64,000 nt of DNA, taken from Harmothoe impar. Taxonomy: Eukaryota; Annelida; Polychaeta; Phyllodocida; Polynoidae. Location of the stretch: positions 17,413,166 through 17,477,165 of the forward strand of contig OX381717.1 in assembly GCA_947462335.1 (NCBI GenBank), given 5' to 3'. The notes below the pieces were generated by a model. The model did no database searches. It saw only the letters and a program-made list of their open reading frames with translations, and was not told where the DNA came from. Below are positions 20,401 to 34,100 of the stretch, piece after piece; position 1 is the stretch's first letter, and each line of letters starts with the position of its first letter. The position numbers and the translations under genes were made by a program.

Positions 20401-21392
20401 CAACCTATGGATTTTCAGTGTACTTTCCTGCACCAGACCCCATAGGCTGCACGCAGAAAGGACGCCCAAAGTGCGGCATGCCCTAGTAATACACGGGTGT
20501 CACCGACCTGGTAATGGTCCAGAACACAGCTATAGACCAATGCACTAAAAAAGGGTGACTTTTTCAAAATGAAGTTGTTTTAAGCTGAATGCACGCAATA
20601 TTGTCTATAAAAGCTATATTTGCAAACATCAGGAGATTCCCATGACAATTATCTATCAAATAGTTTGTAGTAAAATGCTGGATTTCGAGGTTATATTTAT
20701 GTATTTGCTGGTCACACTTCATAAATGTTCAAGAACGTTATCACCCACTTTTGTGTAAAGCCACCCTTTCTAGCTGCATTGGTCTATAGTTGGGTTAAAT
20801 TATAGGGAGTTTTCAGTCTTCCTATGGCTCTCAGACATTAACTCCTGGATGCTTTATCATTTTGTTTGTCTATATTGGATCATGATGGGTCCTCTTTATC
20901 AGTTCTATGCACATTTAATTCTTAAATGTGCATTAGGACCTCCAACTCGACTCCACTCATGATATGTGCTAGTGGTAACAGGCATAGTTAACCCTTGAAG
21001 AAGGGCATCATACCTTATTTTAAAAAAGTGTTTTATTCGGGTAAAAGAAAACAGTTACAAAAGTAAATGTATCAACCTAGCATGTGCATGTTGCATTACA
21101 TCCGCTAGGGCCACTTACATGCCATAATTAGCAATTATTTCTCTGATTTTGATTATGAGGTACACATTTTGTCACCTTAATACATCATGCCCTGGGTCGT
21201 TATGATGGATGAACGTTGCCCTAGTAGGTAACTCACCAGGGCTGCATTCATGAATCATTCCAAAAAGGGTTGGCATGATCGATTCACCAATGCACATCGG
21301 CGAGTTACCCGCCAGGGCTGCATTGTTGACCACTCCCTAGCTGACCTGGGGTGCTTCTGTATACAACACAGGTACGCCTTGGGCACAAACTA

Positions 21393-21400
21393 TGTACATG

Positions 21401-21454
<54 letters not shown>

Positions 21455-21475
21455 CATGTACATATATATACAGCA
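21393..21475. repeat. (AT)n hairpin
   Basis: TATGTACATGTACATACATA, then (TA)n, then the inverse GTATGTACATGTACATA. Confidence 0.8.
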
Positions 21476-21529
21476 TAAGGAGAATGATTTTACACTTCCT
21501 GGAAACTCCCTATTGTCTGAGATAGTTAT

Positions 21530-22010
21530 GGCTGTGTCTCACGATCTGGCCAATGTGAACGTCTCATCTTTGACTGGGTGCCATCTTTAGCCAGGTGCCA
21601 TTTTTGACCAGGTGCCATCTTTGACTGGGCACCATCTTTGACCGGCTTGATGGGTTTATTTAGGGGAGAAGCAGATATAAGTGGGCTACTAATTGCTAAT
21701 TCAAAGTGTTATAATGTCCATTGACCTTTACAGCCCATTTATTTCTTGATCTGCCACACGGATGAGATGGATACAAGTTTATGGTCTGAGTGACGTCTTT
21801 GATATGGTAACATCTTTAAGCGTCGAAACAAAACCACTGAATTTGGGCCTTTATAGAAAGAAATGGGAGGGGGCGGGGGTCACAGTATTGTTTAACACCA
21901 TATATCACGAATTTTTTTTAATCAAATCTAAAAATATCTTTAAGCTTGCCAGTCAAAGACATCACCTGGTCATATGCATCAATTTGTATCGATCTCATGA
22001 GACACGGCCT
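21530..22010. mobile_element. family C MITE, copy 2
   Basis: GGCTGTGTCTCACGATCTGG at the left and CATGAGACACGGCC at the right. About five copies of the GACC(A/G)GGTGCCATCTTT unit lie inside the left end and single GTCAAAGACATCACCTGGTC units inside the right end. Confidence 0.7.
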
Positions 22011-22339
22011 CTGGTATATTCAAACACCATGATACTAAATATGCCTATACAGGGTGGGACCTGTACTAAACAGGTTTTATGAGTATATAACATTACTGAA
22101 GGGGTAGCTTCCATTATTCTTATCAGGCTTTTGGTATTTGTAAAAGTATGCACACAGGCAAATATCAGCGTCATCCAACGTCGCCAATAGCACTCTCATA
22201 CGAGGGTCAGACACTGCTGGACTATAAAAGATGGGTCAAGGGCCAGTCTAGTAAGGGTCAGGTTATGCTGGACCTTCAAAAACAGGCTGGACTTTTGCAA
22301 AATTGCTTAAGAGTCTGGTCATGCTGGATCTTCATGCCT

Positions 22340-22408
22340 GAGTCTGGCAATGCTGGACTCTTGCAGGCTGAAAGGGACTCTCCCCCAGAGTCCAGCATTG
22401 CCAGACTC
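22340..22408. repeat. perfect 22-bp hairpin
   Basis: GAGTCTGGCAATGCTGGACT (plus CT) at 22340-22361 and its exact inverse at 22387-22408. Further partial copies of GTCTGG..TGCTGGA lie at 22205-22330. Confidence 0.8.
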
Positions 22409-23269
22409 AGATTCAGATTTGAGGCTACTTTAGTCCCAGGTAACTTGTTGAAGTTATCAAAATGTTATTTTAACCTCACTCAAAGAGAGAAATAACGTTT
22501 ATCATGCATTTTGCTTACCTCTTTATATTGCACTCTAACCAATGTTGAATTAACGTTTATCCATCTTTGATTTGCAATAATCACAATGCAAAAAAAGCTA
22601 ACATACTTTCCTAATCCCCATAAGTTTGGCATGATGCATGAGCGTAGCCCTTGAGAGTATACTACTCGTAATTAATATAGTATGCCACAAAGAGCATACC
22701 GCGTTAATGCACTATGTAGCCGTAAATGGGCTGAACATGCTGGTTTCTTTAGAATCCTGCACCCATAGACCACAGAGTCCCTAAGTGGTGCCAAGACTCA
22801 CTCGGCTATATCCACTTAAACCCAGAGATCTTATTGCCGGTCCAGTAACAGTCAGAGTGGAGTCGGGACAGGTACTCAGCCCTATATATAGGGGCACTGG
22901 GGGTTTAAAGAGGCGGAGCTCTGGCCAGTATATCCGCTACTTCATACATACATCATGCCAACCATGTAGAGTGGTACACTCCTGTAGACTCTACATGATG
23001 CATGAATGCATCCCGGTGGGCATTTAGGTATCATGCCAGTCCTATTCATCCACTACAGTCACAAAGAGTCAGTATACTGTAGTATGAATGGTAGACGTGA
23101 TGATAAAGGCCAAGATATGGCACTTAAAGGGTTAAAAGTTTGGTTGTTATTTTGTAAAAAGTGTATCCACTTTGTGGATACCAAATACATGGCTCAAATG
23201 TACTAGAATAAGCTCATATTATGCACCCTTCAATAATATTTACACATAATCTATACACACATTTATCTA

Positions 23270-23458
23270 CATGTATATATATTTAAATATATACATATAA
23301 ATGTATGTATATGTATATATATACATACATACATACATACATACATGTGAACATACATACATACATACATACACACATACATACACACACATATGTATAG
23401 ATAGATAGGTATAAAGATAGATAGAAGGATAGATAGATAAATAAATAGAAAGATATAT

Positions 23459-23496
<38 letters not shown>

Positions 23497-23575
23497 GGAT
23501 GGATGGATGGGTGGATGGATGGATGGATGGATGGATGGATAGATATATAGATGGATAGATAGATTCGGCCGCTGG
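23270..23575. repeat. compound (TACA)n / (GATA)n / (GGAT)n microsatellite
   Basis: Runs of ACAT, GATA and GATG units. The translated frames are meaningless Tyr/Ser/Ile repeats. Confidence 0.9.
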
Positions 23576-24864
23576 CACAGATAATAAAACTCCCTTTAAA
23601 TCACTAGTACTTTTGCTTCCCTCTTCGGTATCTGTAAGTTCCCCCAGTACACAGAGGATAGAACATTCAACCCTGCATGCACCAATTCAGTCACCCTGTT
23701 AAACCCTTCATAGACAGCATGTCGCTAAGAGATTACATTTTCTATCATGATGCACCAATGCAGCCCCGGTGAGTTACTCACTGGTGCTGCGTTGGTGCAT
23801 TAGGCCTACTCTTAGGAAGTGTCTCAACCCATAGGGCTGGCATGATGCTTGAGTGCAGCACTGGCCAACCTGCATTTATGCATCATGATGAACAATGGCA
23901 TGAGGCAGTAAATAGTTAACACACCAGGAGCAATGCTATTGTAATGTAGTGAAAGACTATTTTCTTTGGGCACGTTGCCATATACCATAATTCCAGCGGA
24001 CTACCCACAGCTGGTAACTTAGCTCAGCTTTCATTTGATACCGAACATGCCTATAAAGCTATAGATACAAGGATTTTATCATTCGAGAATGGTAATCCAA
24101 TCATACTTTTTAGATCCATTAACTTAAGATGAACCTCCGTTTTGAAACGAAACAATGTGTCCCCATAGTTCAAAAGGAAATGAAATGTTTGACCCTTCAC
24201 AGGGGATTATTTAATAATGGCCACTCATCTATTCTTATAGGGATAAACGGGTGCCACTGCCACTGCCACCAAAACTCTTAGAGATTTTTTATTGAACCCC
24301 CCCCCTCCACAACCCGACCAGTACTTAAAGTGTCATAATCACCCAACGTATCCCACTCACAAGTCTAGTACTGTTCTAATATACTATGTGGTTAAGTGTG
24401 AGTGGTGAGTATGCCCCTTTAATGTCAAGGGGATCGCCCCCTGTCCCTAGGCCAAAAAAAAGTGTGTCTCAAGTTACCCGACTCTACCTAGCAAAAGAGG
24501 GCTGACCCTGGAAATCTTTACCCAATTTTGAAAGTAAAATAATTAAACCTACCTACATACCCTAGATTTCTAGACAATATAACCTGAAAAGTACGGAAGC
24601 CGAGGAGGGCCACAACTATATGAAATAAGAAATATAAAAAGATGTGTTCATCAATTTTATAAGCAATTTTTTTTGCTGTCAACATTGATTTCTCAGCTGT
24701 CAAACTGTCAAGTTTGAAAAAAAAGTTGCTGTCAACATTGATTCTTCACCTGTCACACTGTCAAGTTGAAAAAAAATTGCTGTCAATATGGAATTTTCAC
24801 CCGTCAAACGGTCAACCTATGCAAACCACTTTGTGACAAGTATCTTTTAGCGTTAGTGCTCAAT

Positions 24865-25462
24865 ACAGAGTCCCTCCCTCCATCCCTCCCTCTCCCTCCC
24901 CACCTCCCTCCCTCCCTCCTTTCTGCCCTCCCTCCCTCCCTCTCACCCTCCCTCCCTCCTTCCCTCCCTCCCTCCCTCCCTCCCTCCTTCCCTCCCTCCC
25001 TCCCTCCCTCCCTCCTTCCCTCCCTCCCTCCCTCCCTCCTTCTTTCCCTCCCTCTTTCCCTCCATCCAATCCTCCCTCCTGCCCTCCTGCCCTCCCTCCT
25101 TCCCTCCCTCCCACCTTCCCTCCCTCCCTCCTTCCTTCCCTCCCTCCCGCCCTCAGTAAATGGTCATGCTTAGAGTGTGTGAGATGGGGAATGGGTGGGT
25201 AGGAATGTAGGGGAGTAGGGAAGTGAGGCATGGCATGGCATGGCAGGGCAGGGCTCCCTCCTTCCCTCCCTTCCCTCCCTCCCGCCCTCCCTCCTTCCTT
25301 CCTTCCTTCCTTCCTTCCTTCCTTCCGCCCTTCCTTCCTTCCCTCCCTCCCTCCCTCCCTCCTTCCTTCCTTCCTTCCTTCCTTCCTTCCCTCCCTCCCT
25401 TTTTCCCTCCCTCCCTCCCTCCCTCCCCCCCTCCCTCTCTCCCTCCCTCCCTCCCCCTGACT
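24865..25462. repeat. two long (CCCT)n/(CCTT)n polypyrimidine tracts
   Basis: Tracts at about 24865-25155 and 25257-25460, separated by about 100 bases of ordinary sequence. The upper strand is almost purely pyrimidine, which favours triplex (H-DNA) structure. The long Pro/Ser and Gly/Glu ORFs here are artefacts. Confidence 0.9.
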
Positions 25463-26640
25463 AAACCTTCTTTCATACCCCTCTTACATTCCTGGCCTAA
25501 AGGATACTTGTCAGAAGCTTCAATAAAAATAGTTGACAGACAGACAGCGTTTTTCCCCCTTTGACAGAAGTTGACAGACTGACAACACATTTTTCACTGT
25601 TGACAGCAAAAGAAACATGCATATAGTATTTCCTGTAGAGTATTGTACATGGGCCTATATGCAAAAGTACTTAGAGACATAGTGCATGTATATGGCCCTC
25701 GTCAGCGTCCATAGTACGGCACCCTTTTTGGCCCTATACCAGATGTTTCCCCACGGACCATCCTAAGTCTCTCTTGAGAACTGACGCCCAATCTTTCTTC
25801 TAATTAGCAATACCATAAAGTCGTGTTTCGACCATGGTGCGTGCACTATCCTAAAACGAGAATGCTTTATTTTCTCATGTATTATTCATTCTTTGATAGC
25901 CTGCCATGTCTGCAGCTAAAACTTCATCACGACAACCTGAATCACACACATTTATAAGTATTAGCCCTTCATGGGCGATACCACATTATGATAACATTCA
26001 AGTGTAAATATAGTACTAATAAAATGTTTGTTTAACTTCACCCGACCGACCTTATCTACACAGGGCCGACCCTACGTGTGTTTTTTTATGCAATTTGAAA
26101 CAAAATAATGTTTTTCATATATTTTTTTTTTTCATGATTTAAATCCAGGTAGGTTACATGGATTTTATGCAATATTGAATACATTTTCTCATTTCTGTCT
26201 TTTTGGTCAATTTGTGGATACCGGTTTGCAGAAAGGTTGGCTAGAAAGACTTAATTTTGTTTTTTAATGACCAGTTATAGCTTTAGTTTACATGTCTAAG
26301 GTACGTATACCTTATCCAACATGTAAAGCACCCAAAATTATTAATTGTAGTCAAAATTATTTTGAGTGGAAAAAGTCGACCCCAAATATTCACTTTGATA
26401 AACATCGCCCATGGGTATTCTACTGTACACTTTCAAAAACTTTCAACTTTTTACCGTGTGGCACTCATTCAAAACCCAGCGCTTGTTCAAAACCCGGCGC
26501 TTATTCAAAACCAAGCACTTAGATGCGATGGTATAGTACATAACTCATCCCACAAGGTGTTTAGCTTTAGTGTGCGTGTAATGTGGATATAGAAATGTTC
26601 CTTCCTTCCTTTAACAAATTAAGAGTGCATGGGGCTAAAA
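25463..26640. other. intergenic, no gene seen
   Basis: AT-rich sequence with a family A MITE fragment at about 26038-26080 (CACCCGACCGACCTTATC) and AAAACCCAGCGCTT-like triple repeats at 26468-26522. Confidence 0.4.
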
Positions 26641-28399
26641 GATGACATTTGTCATCATGATGCAGCCCTGGCGAGTAACTCGCCAGAGCTACATTGGTGC
26701 ATCATGCTGACACTTTGGGGAAGTCTCGGTCCTGTAGGGGCCGATGCTTGAATGCAGCACTGGCGAGTTACTCTCTAGGGCTGCATTCATGCATCATGAC
26801 GACCAAGGCATTAATTTACTATGCCGTCCTTATAGGGTTAACTACTTCCTGTGTCGGGTTATATTCAAACCTTTAAAGGTGGCATAATGCACAAAGGCAT
26901 CATGCCATAGTCGTCATGAGTAACTCCCCAGGGTTCCATTCAAGCATTGTGCCAACCCTATAATAGGCTACTATTACATTCCCAATGCATACACAGCATC
27001 GGCGAGTTACCAGTCTGGGCTGCATTCATGCAACGTGGTTACTAATGTCACTTTTCGGCGACATGCCAACCCCAAAGGGTTAACAATGAACTACACTATA
27101 GTAATGCTATTACCTGTAATTGCTCCTCCCCCAATGTATAACCTAACCCTTTAAGGCTGGAAGTAGCTAAGAGATGACGCACCAATGCAGCCCTGGCGAT
27201 TAATTTGCTGGTGCTGCATTGGTGCAGCATGCCAACTCTTAAAGGTTAATTACATATGTGTCTCAACCCCGTAGAGTCAGCATAATGTTTCAGTGCAGCA
27301 GTGGTTAGTTACTAGCCAGGGCTGCATTCAGGCATCATAACTACTAACGTCACCTTTCAGCGACAGGCCGACCCCAAAGGGTTAACAGTAGAGTATGCTA
27401 GTCATGCTACTTTACCCCCCACCCCCCCCCCACACACTATGTCACCTAACGGTTATTGTCCCTCTGACAGCTGTAGTATAAGTTTCTTGGCAAGCTTGAC
27501 ATGTGAGAAACAAGAACACTGTGGTAATAAAAGTCACATGCTAGATGTGCACTCTCCTACCTTATCTAGCTCTCCTCTCTCCTACCTTATCTAACTGTCT
27601 ACTCCTGGTCAACATGGAGGGACTATTATGTTTCCCACGAGTGATGCGCAGCGGCCATATTAGGGAGGTTGTGGGCATGCCCCCCCCCCCCCCCAAGAAA
27701 ATGTTAATGATCAGGACGTGAAATAATGCATTCTGATGCATGTTAGGACACCATAAATTAAGACTCAGCACCCCCCAGGCCCCTCGCCCCCCCCCCCCCC
27801 CACTGGATCTGCCAATGCCAATCTTCTAGCCCATTGCAGACGGGCCCAACCTGATTGGCATCTAGGGACACAGAATGTGTGTGCAGTCGACGTTCTCCCA
27901 ATCAGGCGGGGGGGGGGGGCCAACGGGCCTTGCCCCCCCCCAAAAAAAAGAGGAAGAAGAGAAAAGAAGGAAAGAGATTAATAGATTGTGGAGTATGTTT
28001 CATAGAGCCTAACTGAGGGCCTCTGATCTGAATGGGGGGGGGAGGGGACTGAGTCATAAAATATTGTGTCCTAAAATGCTCAATTCTAGATCAACAACGA
28101 TTTCTTGAGGGGCACGTGCCCCCACCCTAGTATGGCCAATGCCCTTCCCTCGCGGCAAACACATAGTGACTCCAGGTTGACCAGGTTTGCCCCCCCCCCC
28201 CTCTAGGCAATCCTGGATCCACCACTGGTCTAAGCCGATCTAAGTCACTCGTTCGGATCGGGCCTGTCTGTTGTCATCTTAACCGTTTAAAGATGGCTGT
28301 CACTTAATGACGCTCCAAAGCAGGCCTAGTGCCTAACTCTGTGGTGCTGCACTGGTGCATCATGTTGACACTTCAGGAGTGTCTCAAAAATTTACCCCA

Positions 28400-28647
28400 G
28401 GCTAAAAAAAAAGGTTTGTTTATGGTAACATGGCAAGAAAATGTAAGGTCGGTAGGTCGGATTTTTCTTATTTTTTTAAACTTTTTTTAAAACAAGAAAG
28501 TACTATCCGGCCTCTCTAAGACCCCTAAAAGTTACCGAAAAATTGTAAAAATACAAAAATTTCTTCAAAATTGCAAAAAAGTACGTAGGGTCGGCCCTGT
28601 TTAGATAGGGTTGGTCGGGTTACCTGAAATAAACCTTTTTTTGGCCC
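28400..28647 (+). mobile_element. family A MITE, copy (28.4 kb)
   Basis: Starts GGCTAAAAAAAAAGGTTTG and ends AAATAAACC then TTTTTTTGGCC. The interior has TAGGGTCGGCCCTG and GGTCGGTAGGTCGGA. It is inserted within a family B hairpin unit. Confidence 0.65.
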
Positions 28648-29419
28648 CATCTCATGTAGCACTGTTGAGTTACTTGCCAGGGCTGCCTACATGCAGCATG
28701 AAGACCAAGGACATGATGCATTGATATAATACGATGTTATATGAGGGCTAACAGTCATTGTCCCACTGATAGAGCTGTTTTATGATTTCTTGGCAAGCTT
28801 GATTTGTGAAAACAAGGGAAACAAGTACCATGTGGTAATAAACGTCACATGCTGTCTGTCAACTCACCTACCTAGCCCTTTAAGTTACTCGCCAGGGCTG
28901 CATTCAAGCATCATGACGACCAAGGCATAATGCAGTGAGGCATCATGCCGTCCTTAAAGGGCTAAAAGACATCCTACTACGGCCAAACCGCGATAACTCA
29001 GTAACATAGGAAAGGGTGGTGCCTCCCTCTGCCTGTCAAAGAGAAAGGGGGGGGGGGGGGTGAATATGATTGGCCTGCTCACAAATGTGCAGAGACCCTA
29101 TGATATAACATAAACGATTCCCAAACCTTACCTCTCCCGCATAGGAAAAGTGGGGACCAAAGGGACCAAATCAGAGCTCAACCATTACTTTTCTATATGA
29201 TTCCTATATAGGTGTTTGAACATGCCATCATTTATTAAAGCCAAGGCTTGAAGCTAGTTTGCTTCTTACCCTATGTAGCCCCACTCAATACTTTTATACT
29301 CGTTTATGGATGGGGAACTATCAGTCTTTTCTTCTGGGCTCCAAATGATAATACATCATGAACTCATTAGGAATTGCATGTCTATAAAAGATTACATTTG
29401 TCGTCAGGATGTGGTACGA

Positions 29420-29433
29420 TCTGCATCCCATGT

Positions 29434-29469
<36 letters not shown>

Positions 29470-29478
29470 ACATGGGAT
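29420..29478. repeat. (AT)n-loop hairpin
   Basis: GCATCCCATGTCACATATAT and its inverse ATATGTGACATGGGATGC around an AT run. Confidence 0.85.
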
Positions 29479-29939
29479 GCACTAAGGTCCCTTTTGGCAT
29501 TGTGTGTGTGCGTATTGCATATTTAAATGGACATAGACCAGTGGGTCCTGGCACCAAGTAAGGTATCTGTGGTAATTGGTCTACAGGTGCACGATTTAAC
29601 TCTCTTCGGATGGCATAATGCAATAATGGAGTATGCCTTTGGTTGGCATGGTGCATGAATACAGCACTAACAAGTAACTCACCAGATCTGTTATTCAAGC
29701 ATCATGCCGACCCTAGGGGGTTGAAAGACTCCCGAAGAATCGGTATGATGCACCAATGTAGCACCAGTGAATTACTGGCTGGGGCTTCATTGCTACATGA
29801 ACCAGTAATAAACCAGCACTGAGAGCACTTTTAACCCTTTAAGGTCCGCACACTATATCAATGCAGTATTCCCTTGCATGCTGTATTAATAATGAGTTAC
29901 TGTCCAGGGCTACACTCATGCATCCTGCTCAATTTATGT

Positions 29940-31077
29940 GCAGACAGGGCAGGAACGGGACATAGCTGCGTCCCACTGCACCAGATACACTCTCAGAAGG
30001 TAGCGTAGCTGCACAGTATGATATACTGTAGATTTACAATATATACTACGGTATTAGTGTACACGGACAGTAGAATATACTGTGGTTTACAGTATAAAAG
30101 GAAGTATTTTTGGTTCCACTTTTTACAGTGTGCTATCGCCATGGTAACGAGCGTCGCCACACCTCACTCTCTAAACATATCTTCTTTGAGGCGCTGCCAA
30201 GTTAGAAGTTTAAGCTTGATTATGTGCTCGATTTTGATGATTTATGATATTATATTCTTGGGGGAAGATTGAATGAGTATTTACAGTCAAATTCTGGTGT
30301 ATCTGATCACCATTACTCAATGGATACATTATTTTGTGCCCTTTTGATACGGCAAAATGGAATTTTGTTGGAATGTCCGCCTCTTGTTGCTGGGCCCACA
30401 GAACGAGAGTATTTATTTTATCAGTTTTTTTTCATTTACATACAATCATATTCAGAGTATTAGTCTCCTAGGGAGAATGTGTAGACATGTGAAGAAATGC
30501 ACATATCAATTGAAATGAAATTATGAATAAAAGTTGAGATAACTTTGAAAAAAAATACATGATTTCATGTAGCCTCTTGTGATTTATCAGTTTTTTTGCA
30601 GACCTTTCCTATTTTTCTCACCAGAGTGGCAAAGAAGTACAACCACTATGTACACAGAACCAATGGAAACCTAACATTTCGAATCCTATACATGTATGCG
30701 CTTATACTGCTTTGAGGGAATGCATGCCGTCCAGTTAGAAAACAGCTTTGTCACTTGGCCAAGGCTAAAACCATGGAGAGTGACACTGAAGATCCCCCTG
30801 GGGGAAAATACATGAACAACATTGCTCAGGTTGGGAGCCAACTAGATATTTCATTGTGGCCTGGTAGTGATACCTATAGTGGCTAGGGGAACTACTTATA
30901 ATAACACAGTATGTAGAGCATGCTCATTACACAGCCAAAAATAATTATCTCTGCATCACAACAAAAAATGTCCTTTAAAGGGTTGAAGGTTCAAATCTCA
31001 CATGTGTGACCATACAGTAATATAAATACACAAATTCCCTTTAACTTCCAGGGAGCTGGTTGCAGTAATACATCAGC
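29940..31077. other. region upstream of the EGF gene
   Basis: It contains short TATACTGTA / TACAGTATA repeats (29995-30130) and AT-rich DNA. A TTCCAG acceptor-like site at 31045-31050 suggests the ATG exon may have an upstream non-coding exon. I could not identify a promoter. Confidence 0.35.
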
Positions 31078-31137
31078 ATGTTTCTCATCTGTACGGCCTT
31101 GTGTTTGCTGATGTTGATGAGTCCAGGCGCAGGAATG
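31078..31137 (+). CDS. EGF gene exon 1: signal peptide
   Basis: Codes [20 protein letters not shown] and ends phase 0 at GTAAGT. Confidence 0.7.
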
Positions 31138-34100
31138 GTAAGTACACTCTAAAGACACATACTGTGTGTGTGGTTAGTCTCATATTTCTTGTTGTTGTTA
31201 ACTGCATTGCTAATCTATAGGCCCGAGAACTTAGTCAGTATTGGCTAACAGTTCTGTCAGGATGGTCAGCACTGACCGACCTTAGTCTTTGAATAGCACT
31301 TGGTTATGCCTGATCAATGTCCCTAAGACTAACCTGGGATAGCCAGTACAGACTGAGGGCCGGAGAATTTAGATTATCTGTGTGGGGGAAGTTCTCCAGT
31401 AGGTTTAATCAGTCTGTAGTGTTGTTAGTGAGGCCAAAAAAAGGTATGTTTCAGGCAATCCTACCCTAGATTAAAAAATTGCCGACCCTACCATTTTTCC
31501 CCAAATTTTGGAGATCTTTTCTTCATTTTTACAAATTCTTACAAGAATAATAAGCTCCCAGTGGCCTCAGAGGTCTGGATAATTGATTAACTTCAGGAAA
31601 TGTTTTTTTGATAGGAATATGCAATAACTTCTTGATATTCCTAGTCAATAGAGGAATTATTGAATCATTCTTGTGAGTTGCGAGTCACTTTTTCGATTCG
31701 CGACTCGTTCGTGGTACTCTCTCTATGTTTTAAAAATAAATCCGACCTACCTACCCTAGAAATTCTGACCATGTTGCCCGAAACACAATTTTTTTTGGTT
31801 GAGTGTTGATGATGCTGTAGTAGATCATTAAAGAGGGTATTTGAACTAAAACACTTCCCAAACTTTTTCTTCACTTCAATGCCATGGGTTCCATTATCAT
31901 TTTGGCTGATAAACAGTGGAAAATATTTGTCTATTAATCCATGATTTGAGATTGATAATAATACACCTGATTTACCTCATTGACTCGGGCAATACCCCAG
32001 GAGAGTATAGAGGGAACTAATCTGATAGAGAATGCACTAAGCCATGCAGTATTAACACATAGGGAGTTTTAGTGTCGTCCTTAAGCAAAAATGATATGTA
32101 TTTAGACTCTGCCAATTCTTTTAAAATTTAGAGAGTATGAATAGGATTCCTTTTAGTAGATATCCGCTTAAAATGTCACAAATCATCATTTTTTCATGGT
32201 CTGTTGGAGTGTGAGATTTGCCCCTGACCCTTGGCTATCTGACTTCAAAGAGTCCATACAATATCATATATACAGCCTTCAATTGCAAAGTGTCCAAAAG
32301 AATACAGTTTGTCCACAATCATCACAAAATGATCTCAAAATATAATTTGTCCACAGCTAACATAAGTATAAAAGTATACAAGTGAGGGCGCAAACAGATT
32401 CCATCTGTTTGCTAGCCCTCACTTGTTTGAGAAGATACTGGATTTAATATTTATGCAGGGTTGTTTAGGCATTTGGAGGGGTGTTTGATATTTATTTCAA
32501 AGTTAGTGAGGAATTTTTTTACTTGATGAAGTTATAAATGACAACATAGAAATTCCTTCTGTTATAATGGAAACTGATTTTATTAATAATTATAAGGGCT
32601 GCAATGAATTGACTTGGATGAAGATTGATATATTGAAGAGGCATGGTATGGAGCCCCTAGTCATGGTGTGGAGCCCCTACACTTGTTGTGGAGCCCCTTG
32701 GCGTGGTATGGAGCCCCTACACGTGTTGTGGAGCCCCTACACGTGTTGTGGGGCCCCTAGTCATGTTGTGGAGCCTCTAGGCATGTTGTGGAGCCCCTAC
32801 ATGTGTTGTGGGGCCCCTGATCAAGGTTCTGAGTGCTGTGTCCACGTGGCCAAGGCTCCCGCTCCTGCGACTCCGGCGACTCCCGCTCCCGTGGCTCCCG
32901 TTTGTGCGACTCCCGCTCGTTCCGCTCACGTTCACTGGAAAATATAAGAATTTACATATAAAATGGCAGAAAAAGAACTTTAACTTCTGAAGAACCATGG
33001 CCTTTTATTTAAAGTCACTATCGGGTATTTACATGTATTAAACCACACCAACCATGCCATATTTTAGTTTCGATTTTCACAATATTCTTCATTCTGCTCT
33101 TTTCAGTTTTGAGGTACCTAGACATGATGTTTGAGAATTTCCTTTTGCTGGGACTACCACAGATGTCCAAAGAATGAGAATTTCTGGGAGATATTGCATA
33201 ATATGCAGTAGTTATTTAGTAAACATGAACTGAACTCATTGGTGTAAACAGGGGCGCGCGCACATTTTTTTCAGCCCCCCCTGGCCCTTTGGAAATGTTC
33301 AATTTTGAGGTACCTAGACACAATATTTGAGAAATTCTTTTTGCGGGGACTACCACAGATCTGTATAAAATTTGGGTGCCTTAGCTAAAATTTGGCGTTG
33401 AGGGATGGAGCCCGTGGCTCCCGTTTGTGCGACTCCCGCTCGTACCGCTCACGTTCACTGGAAAATATAAGAATTTACATATAAAATGGCAGAAAAAGAA
33501 CTTTAACTTCTGAAGAACCATGGCCTTTTATTTAAAGTCACTACCGGGTATTTACATGTATCAAACCACAGACAGCTCTTTTAACCTTTCTGAGTGTTAA
33601 ATACTGGGTATTTACATGTGTTAAAGCACAGGCAACTCTAATAACCTTTCTGAGTGTTAAATACCGGGTTTTATATGTATTAAACCACAGACAGCTCTAT
33701 TAACCTTTCTGAGTGTTAAATACCGGGTATTTACATGTGTTAAAGCACAGGCAACTCTAATAACCTTTCTGAGTGTTAAATACCGGGTTTTATATGTATT
33801 AAACCACAAACAGCTCTATTAACCTTTCTGAGTGTTAAATACCGGGTATTTACATGTGTTAAAGCACAGGCAACTCTAATAACCTTTCTGAGTGTTAAAT
33901 ACCGGGTTTTACATGTATTAAACCACAGACAGCTCTATTAACCTTTCTGAGTGTTAAATACCGGGTATTTACATGTATTAAAGCACAGGCAACTCTAATA
34001 ACCTTTCTGAGTGTTAAATACTGGGTTTTACATGTATTAAACCACAGACAGCTCCAGGGGGGGGACAAAAGGTTACTAATATTCACCTAGCTCTGGAACT

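Larger units (their letters stand above)
18355..29940. repeat. family B hairpin repeat field
   Basis: Many copies of a palindromic unit centred on GGCGAGTTACTCGCC, flanked by AGGGCTGCATTCATGCATC and its inverse, and bordered by CCGACCCTATGGGGTTGAG or AAAGGGTTAAC. Clear copies lie near 18360-18500, 19380-19480, 21190-21320, 22985-23040, 23745-23900, 26650-26840, 26880-27080, 27170-27385, 28885-28965, 29600-29720 and 29735-29935. Others lie at 46300-46440, 50440-50660, 54180-54310 and 57640-57750. Arms diverge between copies. No ORF of note lies in this field. Confidence 0.75.

Noticed and set aside
24766..25590. Pro/Ser-rich and Gly/Glu-rich ORFs up to 145 codons
   Set aside because: Translations of (CCCT)n/(CCTT)n tracts.
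27562..29698. Minus-strand ORFs of 69 and 125 codons
   Set aside because: They cross poly-C runs, AT hairpins and family B repeats; no coding character.
33541..34060. CRISPR-like repeat/spacer array
   Set aside because: The 60-base units have no unique spacers; they are contiguous monomers in an animal intron.
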